Origin: JBPEWY01 sp965224095
GTDB taxonomy: Bacteria > Bacteroidota > Bacteroidia > Flavobacteriales > Flavobacteriaceae
Reading direction: 5' to 3'
NCBI GenBank assembly: GCA_965224095.1
Contig: OZ245039.1
Span: 3,162,001-3,226,000 of the forward strand
Length of the DNA: 64,000 bases
The translations under genes were made by a program, and so were the position numbers. Below, one piece after another: positions 50,155-60,618 of the stretch (its first letter is position 1; each line of letters opens with the position of its first letter). The notes under the pieces are model-generated. The model made no database searches, had not been told where the DNA came from, and worked only from the letters and a program-made list of their open reading frames with translations.

Positions 50155-51026
50155 TGTATGTTATATATTTGACAAATACGCTAAAACTAAATATACCTAA
50201 AAACAAAGGCAATTTATAAAATGCACTTGCTATTTATAAGTGGTCTCAGTTTTAGGCTGTAAACCTTTTAACTTAATTATTTAATAGCCCAAATTAACGA
50301 ATACCTATTTATTAAACAATTATGGATGCATATAATAAAATCACTTCAGCTGCTTTATCGGTTAAAGTTCCCTTAATAGATGCAAATTTAAAGCAACAGA
50401 CTTTGACTCCTCCTAACCGTCCCAGCTTGTTATCCGTGCCCGGTATAAATTGTTCAAGTGAGGTGGATAATATCGAGGTGCCCTTGAGTGATGGCAGGTT
50501 GGGAATAATTATCGTTCCTTATATACATGCAGTGCTCTTAATTCTGATGTATCGTACGGCGCCGCTTTTAGTTGAGCACACCATAAATACCCAACTATAA
50601 ATAACTATTCTGTTGAAAAGACAAGATCGGATAAAAATATTACCGGGAGTTTAACTGCCAAAAAGATTAATATGAGTAATGGTGAGAAACTATCATATAG
50701 TTAGTGTTTTGGTTAATTTTTGATTATGACGTGTTAAACGGGCTAGGGGTGGGTAATTAAATCATAAAAAAACAAGTCGCAAAGTTTGTAGTAAACGCAA
50801 ATATCTTGTTAATAAATTGTTTAAAACAATACACATATTTATACATAATAATAGCTAAACACTTAATTGCCATGAGCAAAATTAGTTTTACGTAAGTTTT
50901 ATACGGATGTCATCATTACGTCCAATATTATCATATTTTATTTTCGATATATTTCAATATATACTCGATGCAATGTAGTCTTTTTCCTATTTTATTAATT
51001 AATTTTACCAACTAAAATTATACCCT
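50155..51026. other. Long AT-rich non-coding region
   Basis: Nothing convincing is encoded. A 92-codon plus-strand frame at 50322-50600 has ATG and a hydrophobic C-terminus (GRLGIIIVPYIHAVLLI) but no recognisable family; it may be a remnant. The stretch probably marks a junction between the mobile element side and the RHS locus. Confidence 0.4.
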
Positions 51027-51131
51027 ATGAAAACCAAACTACTTTATCTGCTTTTTATATTTCTGGTTCTACCTGTAAAGGTTCAGGAAGAAATTTCGTT
51101 TGAATACGATATTGCCGGCAATCAAAAATAA
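51027..51131 (+). pseudogene. Truncated exported protein (34 codons)
   Basis: ATG 51027 to TAA 51131 encodes a typical signal peptide (MKTKLLYLLFIFLVLPVKVQ) and only EEISFEYDIAGNQK after it. FEYDxAGNQ is a sequence often seen at the start of a longer flavobacterial secreted protein domain, so this is probably the stub of a deleted gene just ahead of the RHS locus. A functional short peptide is possible but less likely. Confidence 0.45.
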
Positions 51132-51150
51132 CAAACAAAACTAACTCACA

Positions 51151-52536
51151 ATGAAAACATATTTCTTTTATGCACTCTTATTGATAGGTTCAACCCTTTG
51201 TTCTCAAAATCTGTTAGATACTTCCACCTGGACGGTGGGAAGTGGCAGTGTTACCGGATTTTCACAAAACGGACTTACCACAGAAAACACACGATTTATC
51301 GGCACTACCCCTTTTGGTACTCAAGAGGTAATATGGGAAGCCAAGCCCAGTGGCGATTCCGGTGGTGATGGAGGCTGGAACACCGGATTTTTTCCTGTAG
51401 ATCATACCAGGACCTTTCGCTTTACCGTATGGATCAAAAAAACCAATTCCAATGACGGATATACCTATCATGGGTTTTATGGTCATGACGGTAATGGATA
51501 TGTGTCTTTAAAATTAGATGGCACATCCGATCCCAACCCTTACTTTCTCAAGAGCGATCTTCCTGCACTGGATAAATGGTATTTACTGGTTGGTTTCGTT
51601 CACGGAAGTGGTTATAGCGGGACTACCAGTATTGGTGGAATTTACGATCCTGTTACCGGCACCAAAGTAGCCAACCTGATCGATTACAAATTTGATCCCA
51701 CTACAACTCAAATCAAACAACGTTCTTATCTTTTTTACGATACAAACACCAATGATCGTCAATATTTTTATGATCCCCGGGTGGAAGAGGTAAACGGCCA
51801 GGAGCCTAGTATAACAGCATTATTAGCAGGTCCTAACAGCGGGTCCGGTGGTGGAGGCCTGTGGAGTGCCAGCGGTAGTGATATTTATTACAACGGTGGA
51901 AAGGTTGGAATAGGAACTAATAGTCCGGCTGGTAATTTGCATATATCGTCTGGCACTTCGGGTGATGCTACCTTAAGACTAGAGGCAGATACCGATAATG
52001 ATAATGAAGACGACAATCCAATGATTTTAATAAGACAAGATGGTGATGGTGTTGGAGTAAGCATGGGATTCTCCCAGGAAAATTTTGGAGGAAATATTTT
52101 CGGTATTGGAACAAGACATTTATCGGTTGATAACTGGGACAGTTTTGTGATAAACACTCAAAATGGGAATGTAGGTATTGGAACCAGGATTCCCGATTCT
52201 AAATTAACCGTTAAAGGAAAAATACATGCTGAGGAAGTTAAGGTTGATCTTTCTGTTCCTGGTCCCGATTATGTGTTTAAGAGTGATTATTATTTAAGAT
52301 CACTGGAAGAAATACGTGCTTATATTAAAAAGTATGGCCATCTACCCAGTATTCCCTCTGCCAAGGAAATGGAAACTAACGGAATTGATTTAGGGGTGAT
52401 GAACATGAAATTACTTGAAAAGGTAGAAGAGCTTACCCTGTACATCTTGCAACAGGATAAGGAATTGATAAAGCATAAACAAAAGAATCAAGAACTGGAA
52501 AAGCGACTGGAAAAACTTGAAGCTATTATTAAGTAA
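51151..52536 (+). CDS. Secreted tail-fibre-like protein of the RHS locus
   Basis: 461 residues with a signal peptide (about 1-19, LLLIGSTLCSQ). Residues about 20-225 are beta-rich and lectin-like (FRFTVWIKKTNSNDGY, GGIYDPVTG). A repeat-like part with the twice-occurring VGIGT motif (GGKVGIGTNSPAGNLHI and NGNVGIGTRIPDSKL) follows. The C-terminus has the phage-tail-like YVFKSDYYLRSLEEIRAYIK with HLPSIPSAKEM and a coiled coil. Such C-termini occur in Bacteroidota surface proteins. It probably acts with the next two proteins; binding partner unknown. Confidence 0.7.
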   Translation: MKTYFFYALLLIGSTLCSQNLLDTSTWTVGSGSVTGFSQNGLTTENTRFIGTTPFGTQEVIWEAKPSGDSGGDGGWNTGFFPVDHTRTFRFTVWIKKTNSNDGYTYHGFYGHDGNGYVSLKLDGTSDPNPYFLKSDLPALDKWYLLVGFVHGSGYSGTTSIGGIYDPVTGTKVANLIDYKFDPTTTQIKQRSYLFYDTNTNDRQYFYDPRVEEVNGQEPSITALLAGPNSGSGGGGLWSASGSDIYYNGGKVGIGTNSPAGNLHISSGTSGDATLRLEADTDNDNEDDNPMILIRQDGDGVGVSMGFSQENFGGNIFGIGTRHLSVDNWDSFVINTQNGNVGIGTRIPDSKLTVKGKIHAEEVKVDLSVPGPDYVFKSDYYLRSLEEIRAYIKKYGHLPSIPSAKEMETNGIDLGVMNMKLLEKVEELTLYILQQDKELIKHKQKNQELEKRLEKLEAIIK

Positions 52537-52553
52537 CCCTAATCAAAAAAAGA

Positions 52554-55500
52554 ATGAAAAAAAGTCAAGTACTATCCCCTTTTTTTATACTGATTCTTAT
52601 TAGCAGTGTTTATATCGGATATTCCCAGGAAGTTTCCTTTGTAAGCAATATAGATTCCCTAACCCCAGCCAAAAATATAACAAAAGTATTTTCCGATACT
52701 ACCGTTGCCTCCACCAACAATTGGTTTCATGAGGATCTTATCGATAAGGTTGAAACCACCAATGGGCAGGAAGGGATTACAAATAATTCGGTAAGCAGTG
52801 CGTTTATCGAAACTTCAGCAGGAGCAGATTGGGCAGACGGAGGACCCGAAAATATGTTTGATAAATATACGTTGAAACCCTCCCCGGGAAGTTTTGCCAA
52901 TAATATGCCGGCGCTAAGTGAAAATTTACTTAGAGGGAAAGTAAATGTTACCATTCCCCTGTTTACCTTTTCCTATTACGGTTTTAAAATTCCGGTATTC
53001 CTTGCCAACGATTATCCTCAGGTACTGGGGCAGTCCTATGGAGAACCTGTTTTTTATTTAAATTCCAATGTAGGAGGAGACTGGTCCTTACCCATTACCC
53101 AATATAAGGTATCCAGACAAGTAAATGGGGTTGAAGATGAACACCCTTCCAAGGGCTATTTTTCTTCTGTAAGTCAATCAAAACTTAACAATCCGGGATC
53201 CATAACGCATTCGGATGTAAAAACAGGATTAAGGGGAGATTGGGATCCCGCTATTGATGTTTTCCATTTTTCAACGCCTACCGTTTCAGGATCTTTTATT
53301 TTTGATATCAGCACGGGACAGGCAAAAATTCTCTCGGGAAGTAATGTTAAAATATCAATGATTGAGCGTTATGATGAGATTTATACTTTTTATATAATTG
53401 ATGAAAATGGAATTGAATATTGGTTTGGAGGCGATGACAGTGCTATAGAAGTATCCCAAAGTATTACGGACATATATTCGTTTGGGAAGTACCTATCAAA
53501 CTCCGGAAAAGTCCCATTAAAAGCTGTTTTTGAGGTGATTGGAGATAGTGGCCAGATTAATTCAGAAGTGATTCTTACCAATCAGGGAAATTTGTTTGGT
53601 CCGGACTGGACTTTAAATGGCCCCTCACTTCCTCCCGATACAAATCAGGTTTTAAATGATATTAGAAGTTCAGGTTCTATTTACAGCTCTCCCGTACCGC
53701 TACCTTTACTAGGCAGTAAGTGGGATGACAATGTAGGGCAATTCAGAAATTATTACGGGCTTCCCAATGATTCCTATAATAATGCATACCTTCTTATGGA
53801 TTCTAAAGTCAATGATCCGGACCTAAAACGGGAAAAAACCAATGCTGGGTGGTATTTAAAACAAATCAGACTGCTGAATGGTAAAAAGATCAATTTTCGG
53901 TACAACAATGACAACTGGAAAGCGTATCAAACCGTAAACAGCAATAAAATAGAAATCGACAGGTTTAAAACACGCTACACAGATGCATCTTCCGGTTTTA
54001 CGGCCGTATTAGATAAGGCTGAAATACATGGTTGTATGCCGCTGGATTTTCAGTCGCTAAAATTCCCAATAAACGAAAGCCATATCATTACCACGCATTT
54101 TGTTAAAAAACCGGAATTGATAAAAGTGTTTGATGATGATCAGTTTTCCAAAATTTATATTAATAAAGGGGTGAGTACAGCCGGAATAGACCGTCCTTAT
54201 ATGGTAGATGCCTCGGCTTATGAAAACGCACCTGCTGAAACCTTGAGTAACCCTAAAGCACATTATTTGCTTAATAATATCAGGTTTGACAGTCATACCG
54301 AAACGATCAATGTAGATTTAAAAAACAGTGTTATTTATGGGATTGTTACTGATGAAAATGGAACCCAATTTAGGGATCCGATCAGGGATCGATCCCAATT
54401 AAATGAAATTCTTATTAATGATTCTAAGAAGTATACCATTCAATACAGAGACTCCAGGTTACACAAAATTCACTATCCCACGGGTGGGTATAAAGAATTT
54501 TTCTCAACAAATGTGGGTAAAGGGAAAGTATTTTATGAATTTGCTAAAAATTCGTACGGAGGCTTTGGAGCTAATAAATACAGTTATATATATGCCCGGG
54601 CAGATAGTGTTATAACCATATCAGAAAGAAACACAACGGTTGAGGAATTTAAATACCCGGGAGGATATTACAACGGTGAAGTATATAATACCTTTAAAAC
54701 TTTTAGAGCCGATATCCCTTGTATTTCTTCTGCAAGAATGTATTCTACTTCACCCATTTATGGGGGGTTATATACCAAAGGCGGTTTTTTTACCAGAGCT
54801 GAAAAATATGTGAATGGCGAATTGAGAACCGCTTTGGAATTTGAGAGTGCCAATAGTTCAAACTGGCAAACAAATACTTTTTATTTAACCAATAATACAA
54901 CACCTGATTATTTGAATTATGTGGGCAGACCAAAGACCCTTTTTGAAGAAAAAATGGGACTCCCCAAAAAAACTACTGAATATAAAACGCTGGCAAATAA
55001 TACCCAAAAAGAGTTGAGTACTTCAGAGTTTCAGTGGGATATACAAGCAACGGCTTTGGATTATCCTTCCCTTTATCTTTCAAAAATCGAGGCCGGCCCC
55101 TGGCAGGATACCAATGGAGCGATCAAAAGGGGATACTCCCTGTATTATCTACCCTTTGATTATCAGACCAATTGGGTTAAACAAACCAATTCTCAGTTTT
55201 TTGATAATAGTGATCCAGTGGTAACCGAAAACACCTCCTATTTTAAAAGATACAGACACTCTACAGGCGTTAATAATCACAGACTGATCAAAAGTGAAAC
55301 TAAAGACAGTAAGGGAGATATCTGGACCACGGAGGTAAATTCTGTGTTTGAGGTTGAAAATTTGTTGGAAGAAATTAACGCTCAAAATTCGGTTTTTTCA
55401 AATATGCTTCAACGAAATATGCTTCCGCCACTGGAATCCTTAACCTATAAAAACGGAGTATTAAAAAGCGCTGTTGCCTATAGGTATGACCTGGACCCGG

Positions 55501-56687
55501 TTAATGGAGGGATACCCTTACTTGACCGGATAAAAACATTAGAAACCACTTCTTCGGATGTTGCGAATTTTAGTAAACAGTCGCTAGACCCGATAACAAA
55601 AAAAGTGACATACGATACCCGTCTAAAAGATAAAATTATATACGATCGGTATGAAGAGGGAAATCTTATTGAATATCACCTTCCTAAAGGAACCTACACC
55701 AGTATTGTTTGGGGATATAAAAACCAATTTCCGATAGCAAAACTACAAAATGCCCATTATTCTCAGGTACAACCCTTTGTAGACAATCTAAAAAACAAAT
55801 CACTATTTTCAATGTCCGATCTAAAAACCGCCCAGGATGATTTAAGAGAAAACATGAATGCATCCCTGGTTTCTTCTTATACCTACAAGGGTATCTCCGG
55901 GCTGGAGAGTGAAACAAAACCCAGCGGTCAAACGCTGTATTACAAGTATAATGATCTTTTTGATTTGGAAAGTATAAAAGATGTCAACCAAAACATCCTG
56001 GAGCATTATACCTACAGCTATAAAACCCTGTCCAATTATTCGCTTAACTTCAAAATATCCGATATACAATGGATAAATCCTTCAAACAGAGTGCAGGTAG
56101 GGTCGCGTTTGCACTGTACGATCAACCCTTCCGGGGGATCAGGGAATTACAGTTACGGCTGGACGCTGAGAAAGGGTGGTACTCCCTTGATTTCGGGAAG
56201 TACTAAAATTGCTTCTATTGATTTGGTTGATGCATCCTTTGGTGGGGAGATAGAGCTTTCATTTGATGTTACCGACAATGAGACCGGGATTGCTTATAAC
56301 AAAAAAAGACGGTTTTATGTGTACCAATACGGGGAGAATGTTCATACCCTTCATTATGATAATATTGTTGAAAATCAGACTGTAAGCGGGGGTTATAAAT
56401 CACAGGCAACCGTGACCAGTCCGATGACAGATACCTTAAAGTTCTGGGCATTTAATCGGTCAGCGGTGGCATCTGAGGTGACCGTGACCATTAATAACCA
56501 ATCCCATACCATCGGATATTATCAAACAAAAACCATTGAAGTACCTGTTCAGGCAGGACAAACCATCACCTGTGAGATTTTCGGCAGCAATGAAGGATCG
56601 TCTAATGCAGTTGATCTGGAGATCTTTAAATCGGTCAACGGTACTTTTGATGTGGTCGATCCAAAAAAGTTATCCCTAATACGTTAA
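52554..56687 (+). CDS. Giant secreted protein, probable RHS shell partner
   Basis: 1377 residues with a signal peptide (about 1-25, ending IGYSQ). The N-terminal part has the layout of the Bacteroidota family that precedes RHS proteins (LLRGKVNVTIPLFTFSYYG, about 125-143). Many YD-like beta repeats follow (YDLDPVNGGIPLL, YYKYNDLFDLESI). A PKD-like domain lies near 1150-1260 (VQVGSRLHCTINPSGGSGNY) and a beta domain closes the protein. No type IX sorting domain is seen at the C-terminus. Together with the next gene it could form a closed shell. No enzyme motif found. Confidence 0.65.
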   Translation: MKKSQVLSPFFILILISSVYIGYSQEVSFVSNIDSLTPAKNITKVFSDTTVASTNNWFHEDLIDKVETTNGQEGITNNSVSSAFIETSAGADWADGGPENMFDKYTLKPSPGSFANNMPALSENLLRGKVNVTIPLFTFSYYGFKIPVFLANDYPQVLGQSYGEPVFYLNSNVGGDWSLPITQYKVSRQVNGVEDEHPSKGYFSSVSQSKLNNPGSITHSDVKTGLRGDWDPAIDVFHFSTPTVSGSFIFDISTGQAKILSGSNVKISMIERYDEIYTFYIIDENGIEYWFGGDDSAIEVSQSITDIYSFGKYLSNSGKVPLKAVFEVIGDSGQINSEVILTNQGNLFGPDWTLNGPSLPPDTNQVLNDIRSSGSIYSSPVPLPLLGSKWDDNVGQFRNYYGLPNDSYNNAYLLMDSKVNDPDLKREKTNAGWYLKQIRLLNGKKINFRYNNDNWKAYQTVNSNKIEIDRFKTRYTDASSGFTAVLDKAEIHGCMPLDFQSLKFPINESHIITTHFVKKPELIKVFDDDQFSKIYINKGVSTAGIDRPYMVDASAYENAPAETLSNPKAHYLLNNIRFDSHTETINVDLKNSVIYGIVTDENGTQFRDPIRDRSQLNEILINDSKKYTIQYRDSRLHKIHYPTGGYKEFFSTNVGKGKVFYEFAKNSYGGFGANKYSYIYARADSVITISERNTTVEEFKYPGGYYNGEVYNTFKTFRADIPCISSARMYSTSPIYGGLYTKGGFFTRAEKYVNGELRTALEFESANSSNWQTNTFYLTNNTTPDYLNYVGRPKTLFEEKMGLPKKTTEYKTLANNTQKELSTSEFQWDIQATALDYPSLYLSKIEAGPWQDTNGAIKRGYSLYYLPFDYQTNWVKQTNSQFFDNSDPVVTENTSYFKRYRHSTGVNNHRLIKSETKDSKGDIWTTEVNSVFEVENLLEEINAQNSVFSNMLQRNMLPPLESLTYKNGVLKSAVAYRYDLDPVNGGIPLLDRIKTLETTSSDVANFSKQSLDPITKKVTYDTRLKDKIIYDRYEEGNLIEYHLPKGTYTSIVWGYKNQFPIAKLQNAHYSQVQPFVDNLKNKSLFSMSDLKTAQDDLRENMNASLVSSYTYKGISGLESETKPSGQTLYYKYNDLFDLESIKDVNQNILEHYTYSYKTLSNYSLNFKISDIQWINPSNRVQVGSRLHCTINPSGGSGNYSYGWTLRKGGTPLISGSTKIASIDLVDASFGGEIELSFDVTDNETGIAYNKKRRFYVYQYGENVHTLHYDNIVENQTVSGGYKSQATVTSPMTDTLKFWAFNRSAVASEVTVTINNQSHTIGYYQTKTIEVPVQAGQTITCEIFGSNEGSSNAVDLEIFKSVNGTFDVVDPKKLSLIR

Positions 56688-56702
56688 TACCAGATTTAAA
56701 TT

Positions 56703-59700
56703 ATGAAATTACGTTGGCTCCTTACTTTTGGTTTTATTTTTATAAGCACTTCCCTCTTGGGTCAAACCTATGCCGATTACTCTAACAGTTGGTATTATAA
56801 GTATTTCCTTTTAAATGATGTGGGAAGTGGGGGTAGTTCGGTAACCTTATCAATACAAGACAATGTGCTCACCCTTAGCTTTAATGCCACTTTCAGTGCC
56901 ACTCCTTTAAAAACCGGTTATGTGGTCGATACCGAGGCTCCCTATGCCTTGCCCGATGTGGTCCTGGGATATATAAATAACAGTACGTATCAGGTGAGTA
57001 TTCTAAATAATCACATCCATGTTTATTCGCATTCTAATGAGGCCATTGAAAGCTTTTACAATACCATATTAACGGTTGATTTAACAGATATAGATGATAC
57101 CCGAGAACCTATACTATATGCAACACCTGCTCATGATGAGAATTATATATATAAAATACAACCGTTTTATCCTCTCCAAGATCTAGACCTGAATTCAGGA
57201 ATAAAGGGGATACACCAGGTTACCTATTATGATGGTTTGGGAAGACAAAAACAACAAATTGCCGTGGGGCATACGGCTTCGGCCCGGGATCAAGTTACAT
57301 TACAGGAGTATGATGATTTTGGCAAATCGGACAAAAGTTATCTTACTTACGGCGAAACCAATCAAAAAAACGGATCGTATGTTACCCATGAAACCGCGGT
57401 AAACAATACGGTTCAGTATTACCAAACGCATTATAACGATAGCCATCCCTATGCCCAGTCGCTTTATGAACGATCCAATCGTTCACAGATACTTAAACAG
57501 GCGGGGCCTGGAGCGGATTGGAGCCTGGGAAGTGGTCATGAAGTACTATTTGCAGAAGAATCAAATACTACGGCAGACGCAGTACGTTTTTTTGAGGTAA
57601 CTTTTTTAAATAACAATAAACTTCAGATAACCTTACAGGAAAATGCAAAGTATGCTCCCGGTGCATTGATCAAAAGAATCTTGAAAGATGAGAACTGGTC
57701 CGAATCAAAAGGATCCGATCATACTACAGAGGTGTTTATAAACAAATCAGGTCAAACCATCTTAAAGCGCACCTTTGATAATAATGTAAAGCACGACACC
57801 TATTACGTGTATGACGATTTCGGAAACCTGACCTATGTGATCCCTCCTTTGGCCGCAACGCAGACAACGATCACCAATTCCATTTTAAACGAATTGTGCT
57901 TCCAGTATAAATATGACCAGCGCAACAGACTGACGGAGAAAAAAATGCCTGGTAAAGATTGGGAATATATTATTTATGACAATCTGGATCGGCCTGTGCT
58001 TTTGCAGGATGGAAACCAACGGGCCAAATCTCCGCAAGAATGGTCGTTTAACAAATACGATGCCTTTGGAAGAGTCATTTATTCAGGTATTTTTACAACT
58101 ACCAACTCTGTGGATCAACTTACATCCAGTATAGAGGCACAAACAGGATTCCATGAAGAAAGAATAGCTGTGGCCACAAATGTATCAGGAACGGATTTGC
58201 ATTATACCAATTATCGTTTTCCAAATACCAATATTGAGATTTTAACCATACTGTATTACGATGATTATAATTTTGACCTCCCCGCAGGTTTTGAAAAACC
58301 CTTCAGTGTATTTAATCAAGGGGTCAAATCGTATGTAAAGGGTCTTTCCACAGGTAGCAGAACCCGGGTTCTTGATGACGATACTTGGTGGATCACAACC
58401 GTTACCTACTTTGATCAAAAAGAAAGGGTTATCTGGAACGGGACCAAAAATGAATACCTGAATTCCGAAGATATAACACTTTCGGAATATGATTTTCAGG
58501 GTCGTACAACCAAAAGCAGAACAAGACATAAAAAGGGGACACATATGGAGATAGTAACACTAAATACGTTTACCTACGATCATGTGGGCAGGCTTTTATA
58601 CCAGGAACAGTGTATTGGAGATGACACCCTACCGGATCAGTGTAAAAGTAGTTCTGATTATGAGTCCAGTATTCTGCTAAATGATGTAATCACTGAAACC
58701 AAAGACGAGATTGCGGCCAAAGAAATTATTTTAAAGCCCAATTTCCATATCAAAGCCACTTCGTCCCTGTCGTTTAGTGCTTCCATAGATGCTACCAACG
58801 ATCCGGCCTACGAGCTTATTAGTGCTAATTTTTATGACGATACCGGCATGTTGGTTAAAAAAGACATCGGAAATTCAAAAGGGGCTCCGCTTCAATCCAT
58901 CAATTATACCTATAATATCAAGGGATGGCTCAAAGCGATCAATAATGTGGAGGATCTGGGTGAAGACCTCTTTGGTTTTAAGATAAATTATACTAATTTA
59001 GATACAGGTAATTCGCAAATTACGCCCTTGTATAACGGGAATATTAGTGAAACCTACTGGAAAACAGCTAATGATAGTCAGCTTCGAGGGTATTCATACA
59101 CCTATGATGCCCTTAACCGATTAAAAATAGCTGACTATAAAAATACGGCGAATACCGCTGAAAATTACAAGGTGGACCAGATAGCATACGATAAAAACGG
59201 AAACCTGGAAAGCCTAAGAAGATATGGAATGACCAACACTAATACCTATACATATATTGATGATTTGTCATATCATTACGGGGACACTCCTGGTAACAAG
59301 CTTTTTAATGTGTATGATAAGGGTTCGCTGTCTTATGGATTTAAAGGTGAAAATTTACCCACAACATCCCAAGAATACTGGTATGACGCCAATGGGAATA
59401 TGATTAAAGATACCAATAAAGGCATTACCTCCATTGCCTATAATCATTTAAACCTTCCCTGGGAGATCAAGGTTGGAACCAGTAATGTGCTATGGATTAC
59501 CTATGACAGCCAGGGGAATAAGATTAGAAAACATGTATGGGAAAACGGGGTCATAACCGAGACCGACTATGCAGAGGGATATGTGTATATCAATGATGAT
59601 TTACAGTTTTTTAATCATCCGGAAGGCTATATAACCCCGAATGGCTTGGGAGGGTATAGTTATGTGTATAATTATAAGGATCATTTAGATTCTAATCGAT

Positions 59701-60614
59701 TAAGCTATACGGATGCCAATAACGATGGAAATATTGATCCTGCTAATGAGGTAATTGAAGAAAATAATTATTATCCTTTTGGACTTAAAATGCAAGGGTA
59801 CAACAATAGTGTATCTTCTTTAGGAAATTCTGTGGCCGGGCGATGGAAGTTTGGTGGAAAAGAGTATGACCAAAACTTTGATATTAATACCTATGATTTT
59901 GGAGCTAGAAACTATGATCCGGCACTGGGTAGGTGGATGAATATTGACCCGCTTGCAGAGGATATGCGTAGGCACTCGCCTTATAACTATGCGTTTAACA
60001 ATCCAATCTATTTTATAGATCCTGATGGAATGATGCCTCAAGAATGTTGCCCTAATCCAATTCCACCTTTTAACCTTACGGGGCTAAAAATTCTATATAG
60101 AAAGTTTTTAGGGTTACCTCCAATTAATGTTGAAGGAGATAGAAGTTCTAGTAGTGGAGAAGGAACAAGAATATGGGGATCTGGAACAGGTGAAGGTTCA
60201 ACGAGAAGCGATGGAAAGAGTTCTGGAAATACTGTGGATACTTCTGAACTACCTACAATAAGTGGAACCAAAGGAAGTGGTATTGCCAAAGGCGCACATG
60301 CCACTACTAAAACAGCCACAAATATGGATAAGGCTATTGAGGCTACAAGTGATATGAAAAATTTAGGAAATAATAGTGATAAAGAAAGTAATACGTCTAA
60401 TGACAAAAATGAAGCTACAGTTAATTATACAGTAGAAGGAGATTTAAAACCAAATGCAAAGTATGGGGTTAATAATCCTGAATATGGAGGGACAGGAGAA
60501 TCTGCTGCAACAAAAGATTCAGAAAAAGCCAAGCAAGACTCAATTCAATTTTATGAAACAGGGTTATTTATAGAAGGAACTATAAGAGTTAGAAGTGATA
60601 CTATATGGAATTAA
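56703..60614 (+). CDS. RHS repeat protein with DUF6443 domain and variable C-terminal tip
   Basis: 1303 residues with a signal peptide (about 1-21, STSLLGQ). A DUF6443-like segment covers about 150-260 (QVTYYDGLGRQKQQIAVG), YD repeats follow (YDDFGNLTYVIPPL, YDALNRLK), and the RHS core ends at about 1110 (YDPALGRWMNIDPLAED ... YFIDPDGM). After that about 193 residues are Gly/Ser/Thr-rich without a known toxin domain. In RHS proteins this tip is the exchangeable effector. Base composition becomes AT-richer there. A YwqK-like lipoprotein gene follows immediately and may give protection. Confidence 0.85.
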   Translation: MKLRWLLTFGFIFISTSLLGQTYADYSNSWYYKYFLLNDVGSGGSSVTLSIQDNVLTLSFNATFSATPLKTGYVVDTEAPYALPDVVLGYINNSTYQVSILNNHIHVYSHSNEAIESFYNTILTVDLTDIDDTREPILYATPAHDENYIYKIQPFYPLQDLDLNSGIKGIHQVTYYDGLGRQKQQIAVGHTASARDQVTLQEYDDFGKSDKSYLTYGETNQKNGSYVTHETAVNNTVQYYQTHYNDSHPYAQSLYERSNRSQILKQAGPGADWSLGSGHEVLFAEESNTTADAVRFFEVTFLNNNKLQITLQENAKYAPGALIKRILKDENWSESKGSDHTTEVFINKSGQTILKRTFDNNVKHDTYYVYDDFGNLTYVIPPLAATQTTITNSILNELCFQYKYDQRNRLTEKKMPGKDWEYIIYDNLDRPVLLQDGNQRAKSPQEWSFNKYDAFGRVIYSGIFTTTNSVDQLTSSIEAQTGFHEERIAVATNVSGTDLHYTNYRFPNTNIEILTILYYDDYNFDLPAGFEKPFSVFNQGVKSYVKGLSTGSRTRVLDDDTWWITTVTYFDQKERVIWNGTKNEYLNSEDITLSEYDFQGRTTKSRTRHKKGTHMEIVTLNTFTYDHVGRLLYQEQCIGDDTLPDQCKSSSDYESSILLNDVITETKDEIAAKEIILKPNFHIKATSSLSFSASIDATNDPAYELISANFYDDTGMLVKKDIGNSKGAPLQSINYTYNIKGWLKAINNVEDLGEDLFGFKINYTNLDTGNSQITPLYNGNISETYWKTANDSQLRGYSYTYDALNRLKIADYKNTANTAENYKVDQIAYDKNGNLESLRRYGMTNTNTYTYIDDLSYHYGDTPGNKLFNVYDKGSLSYGFKGENLPTTSQEYWYDANGNMIKDTNKGITSIAYNHLNLPWEIKVGTSNVLWITYDSQGNKIRKHVWENGVITETDYAEGYVYINDDLQFFNHPEGYITPNGLGGYSYVYNYKDHLDSNRLSYTDANNDGNIDPANEVIEENNYYPFGLKMQGYNNSVSSLGNSVAGRWKFGGKEYDQNFDINTYDFGARNYDPALGRWMNIDPLAEDMRRHSPYNYAFNNPIYFIDPDGMMPQECCPNPIPPFNLTGLKILYRKFLGLPPINVEGDRSSSSGEGTRIWGSGTGEGSTRSDGKSSGNTVDTSELPTISGTKGSGIAKGAHATTKTATNMDKAIEATSDMKNLGNNSDKESNTSNDKNEATVNYTVEGDLKPNAKYGVNNPEYGGTGESAATKDSEKAKQDSIQFYETGLFIEGTIRVRSDTIWN

Positions 60615-60618
60615 AACG

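Noticed and set aside
50322..50600. 92-codon frame as a gene
   Set aside because: No recognised family, unusual composition, isolated in a decayed region; mentioned only as a possible remnant.
40397..51150. A second attachment site copied from the tRNA-Arg 3' end
   Set aside because: I searched by eye for repeats of GGTTCGAATCC and the 3' arm and found none, so the right border remains open.
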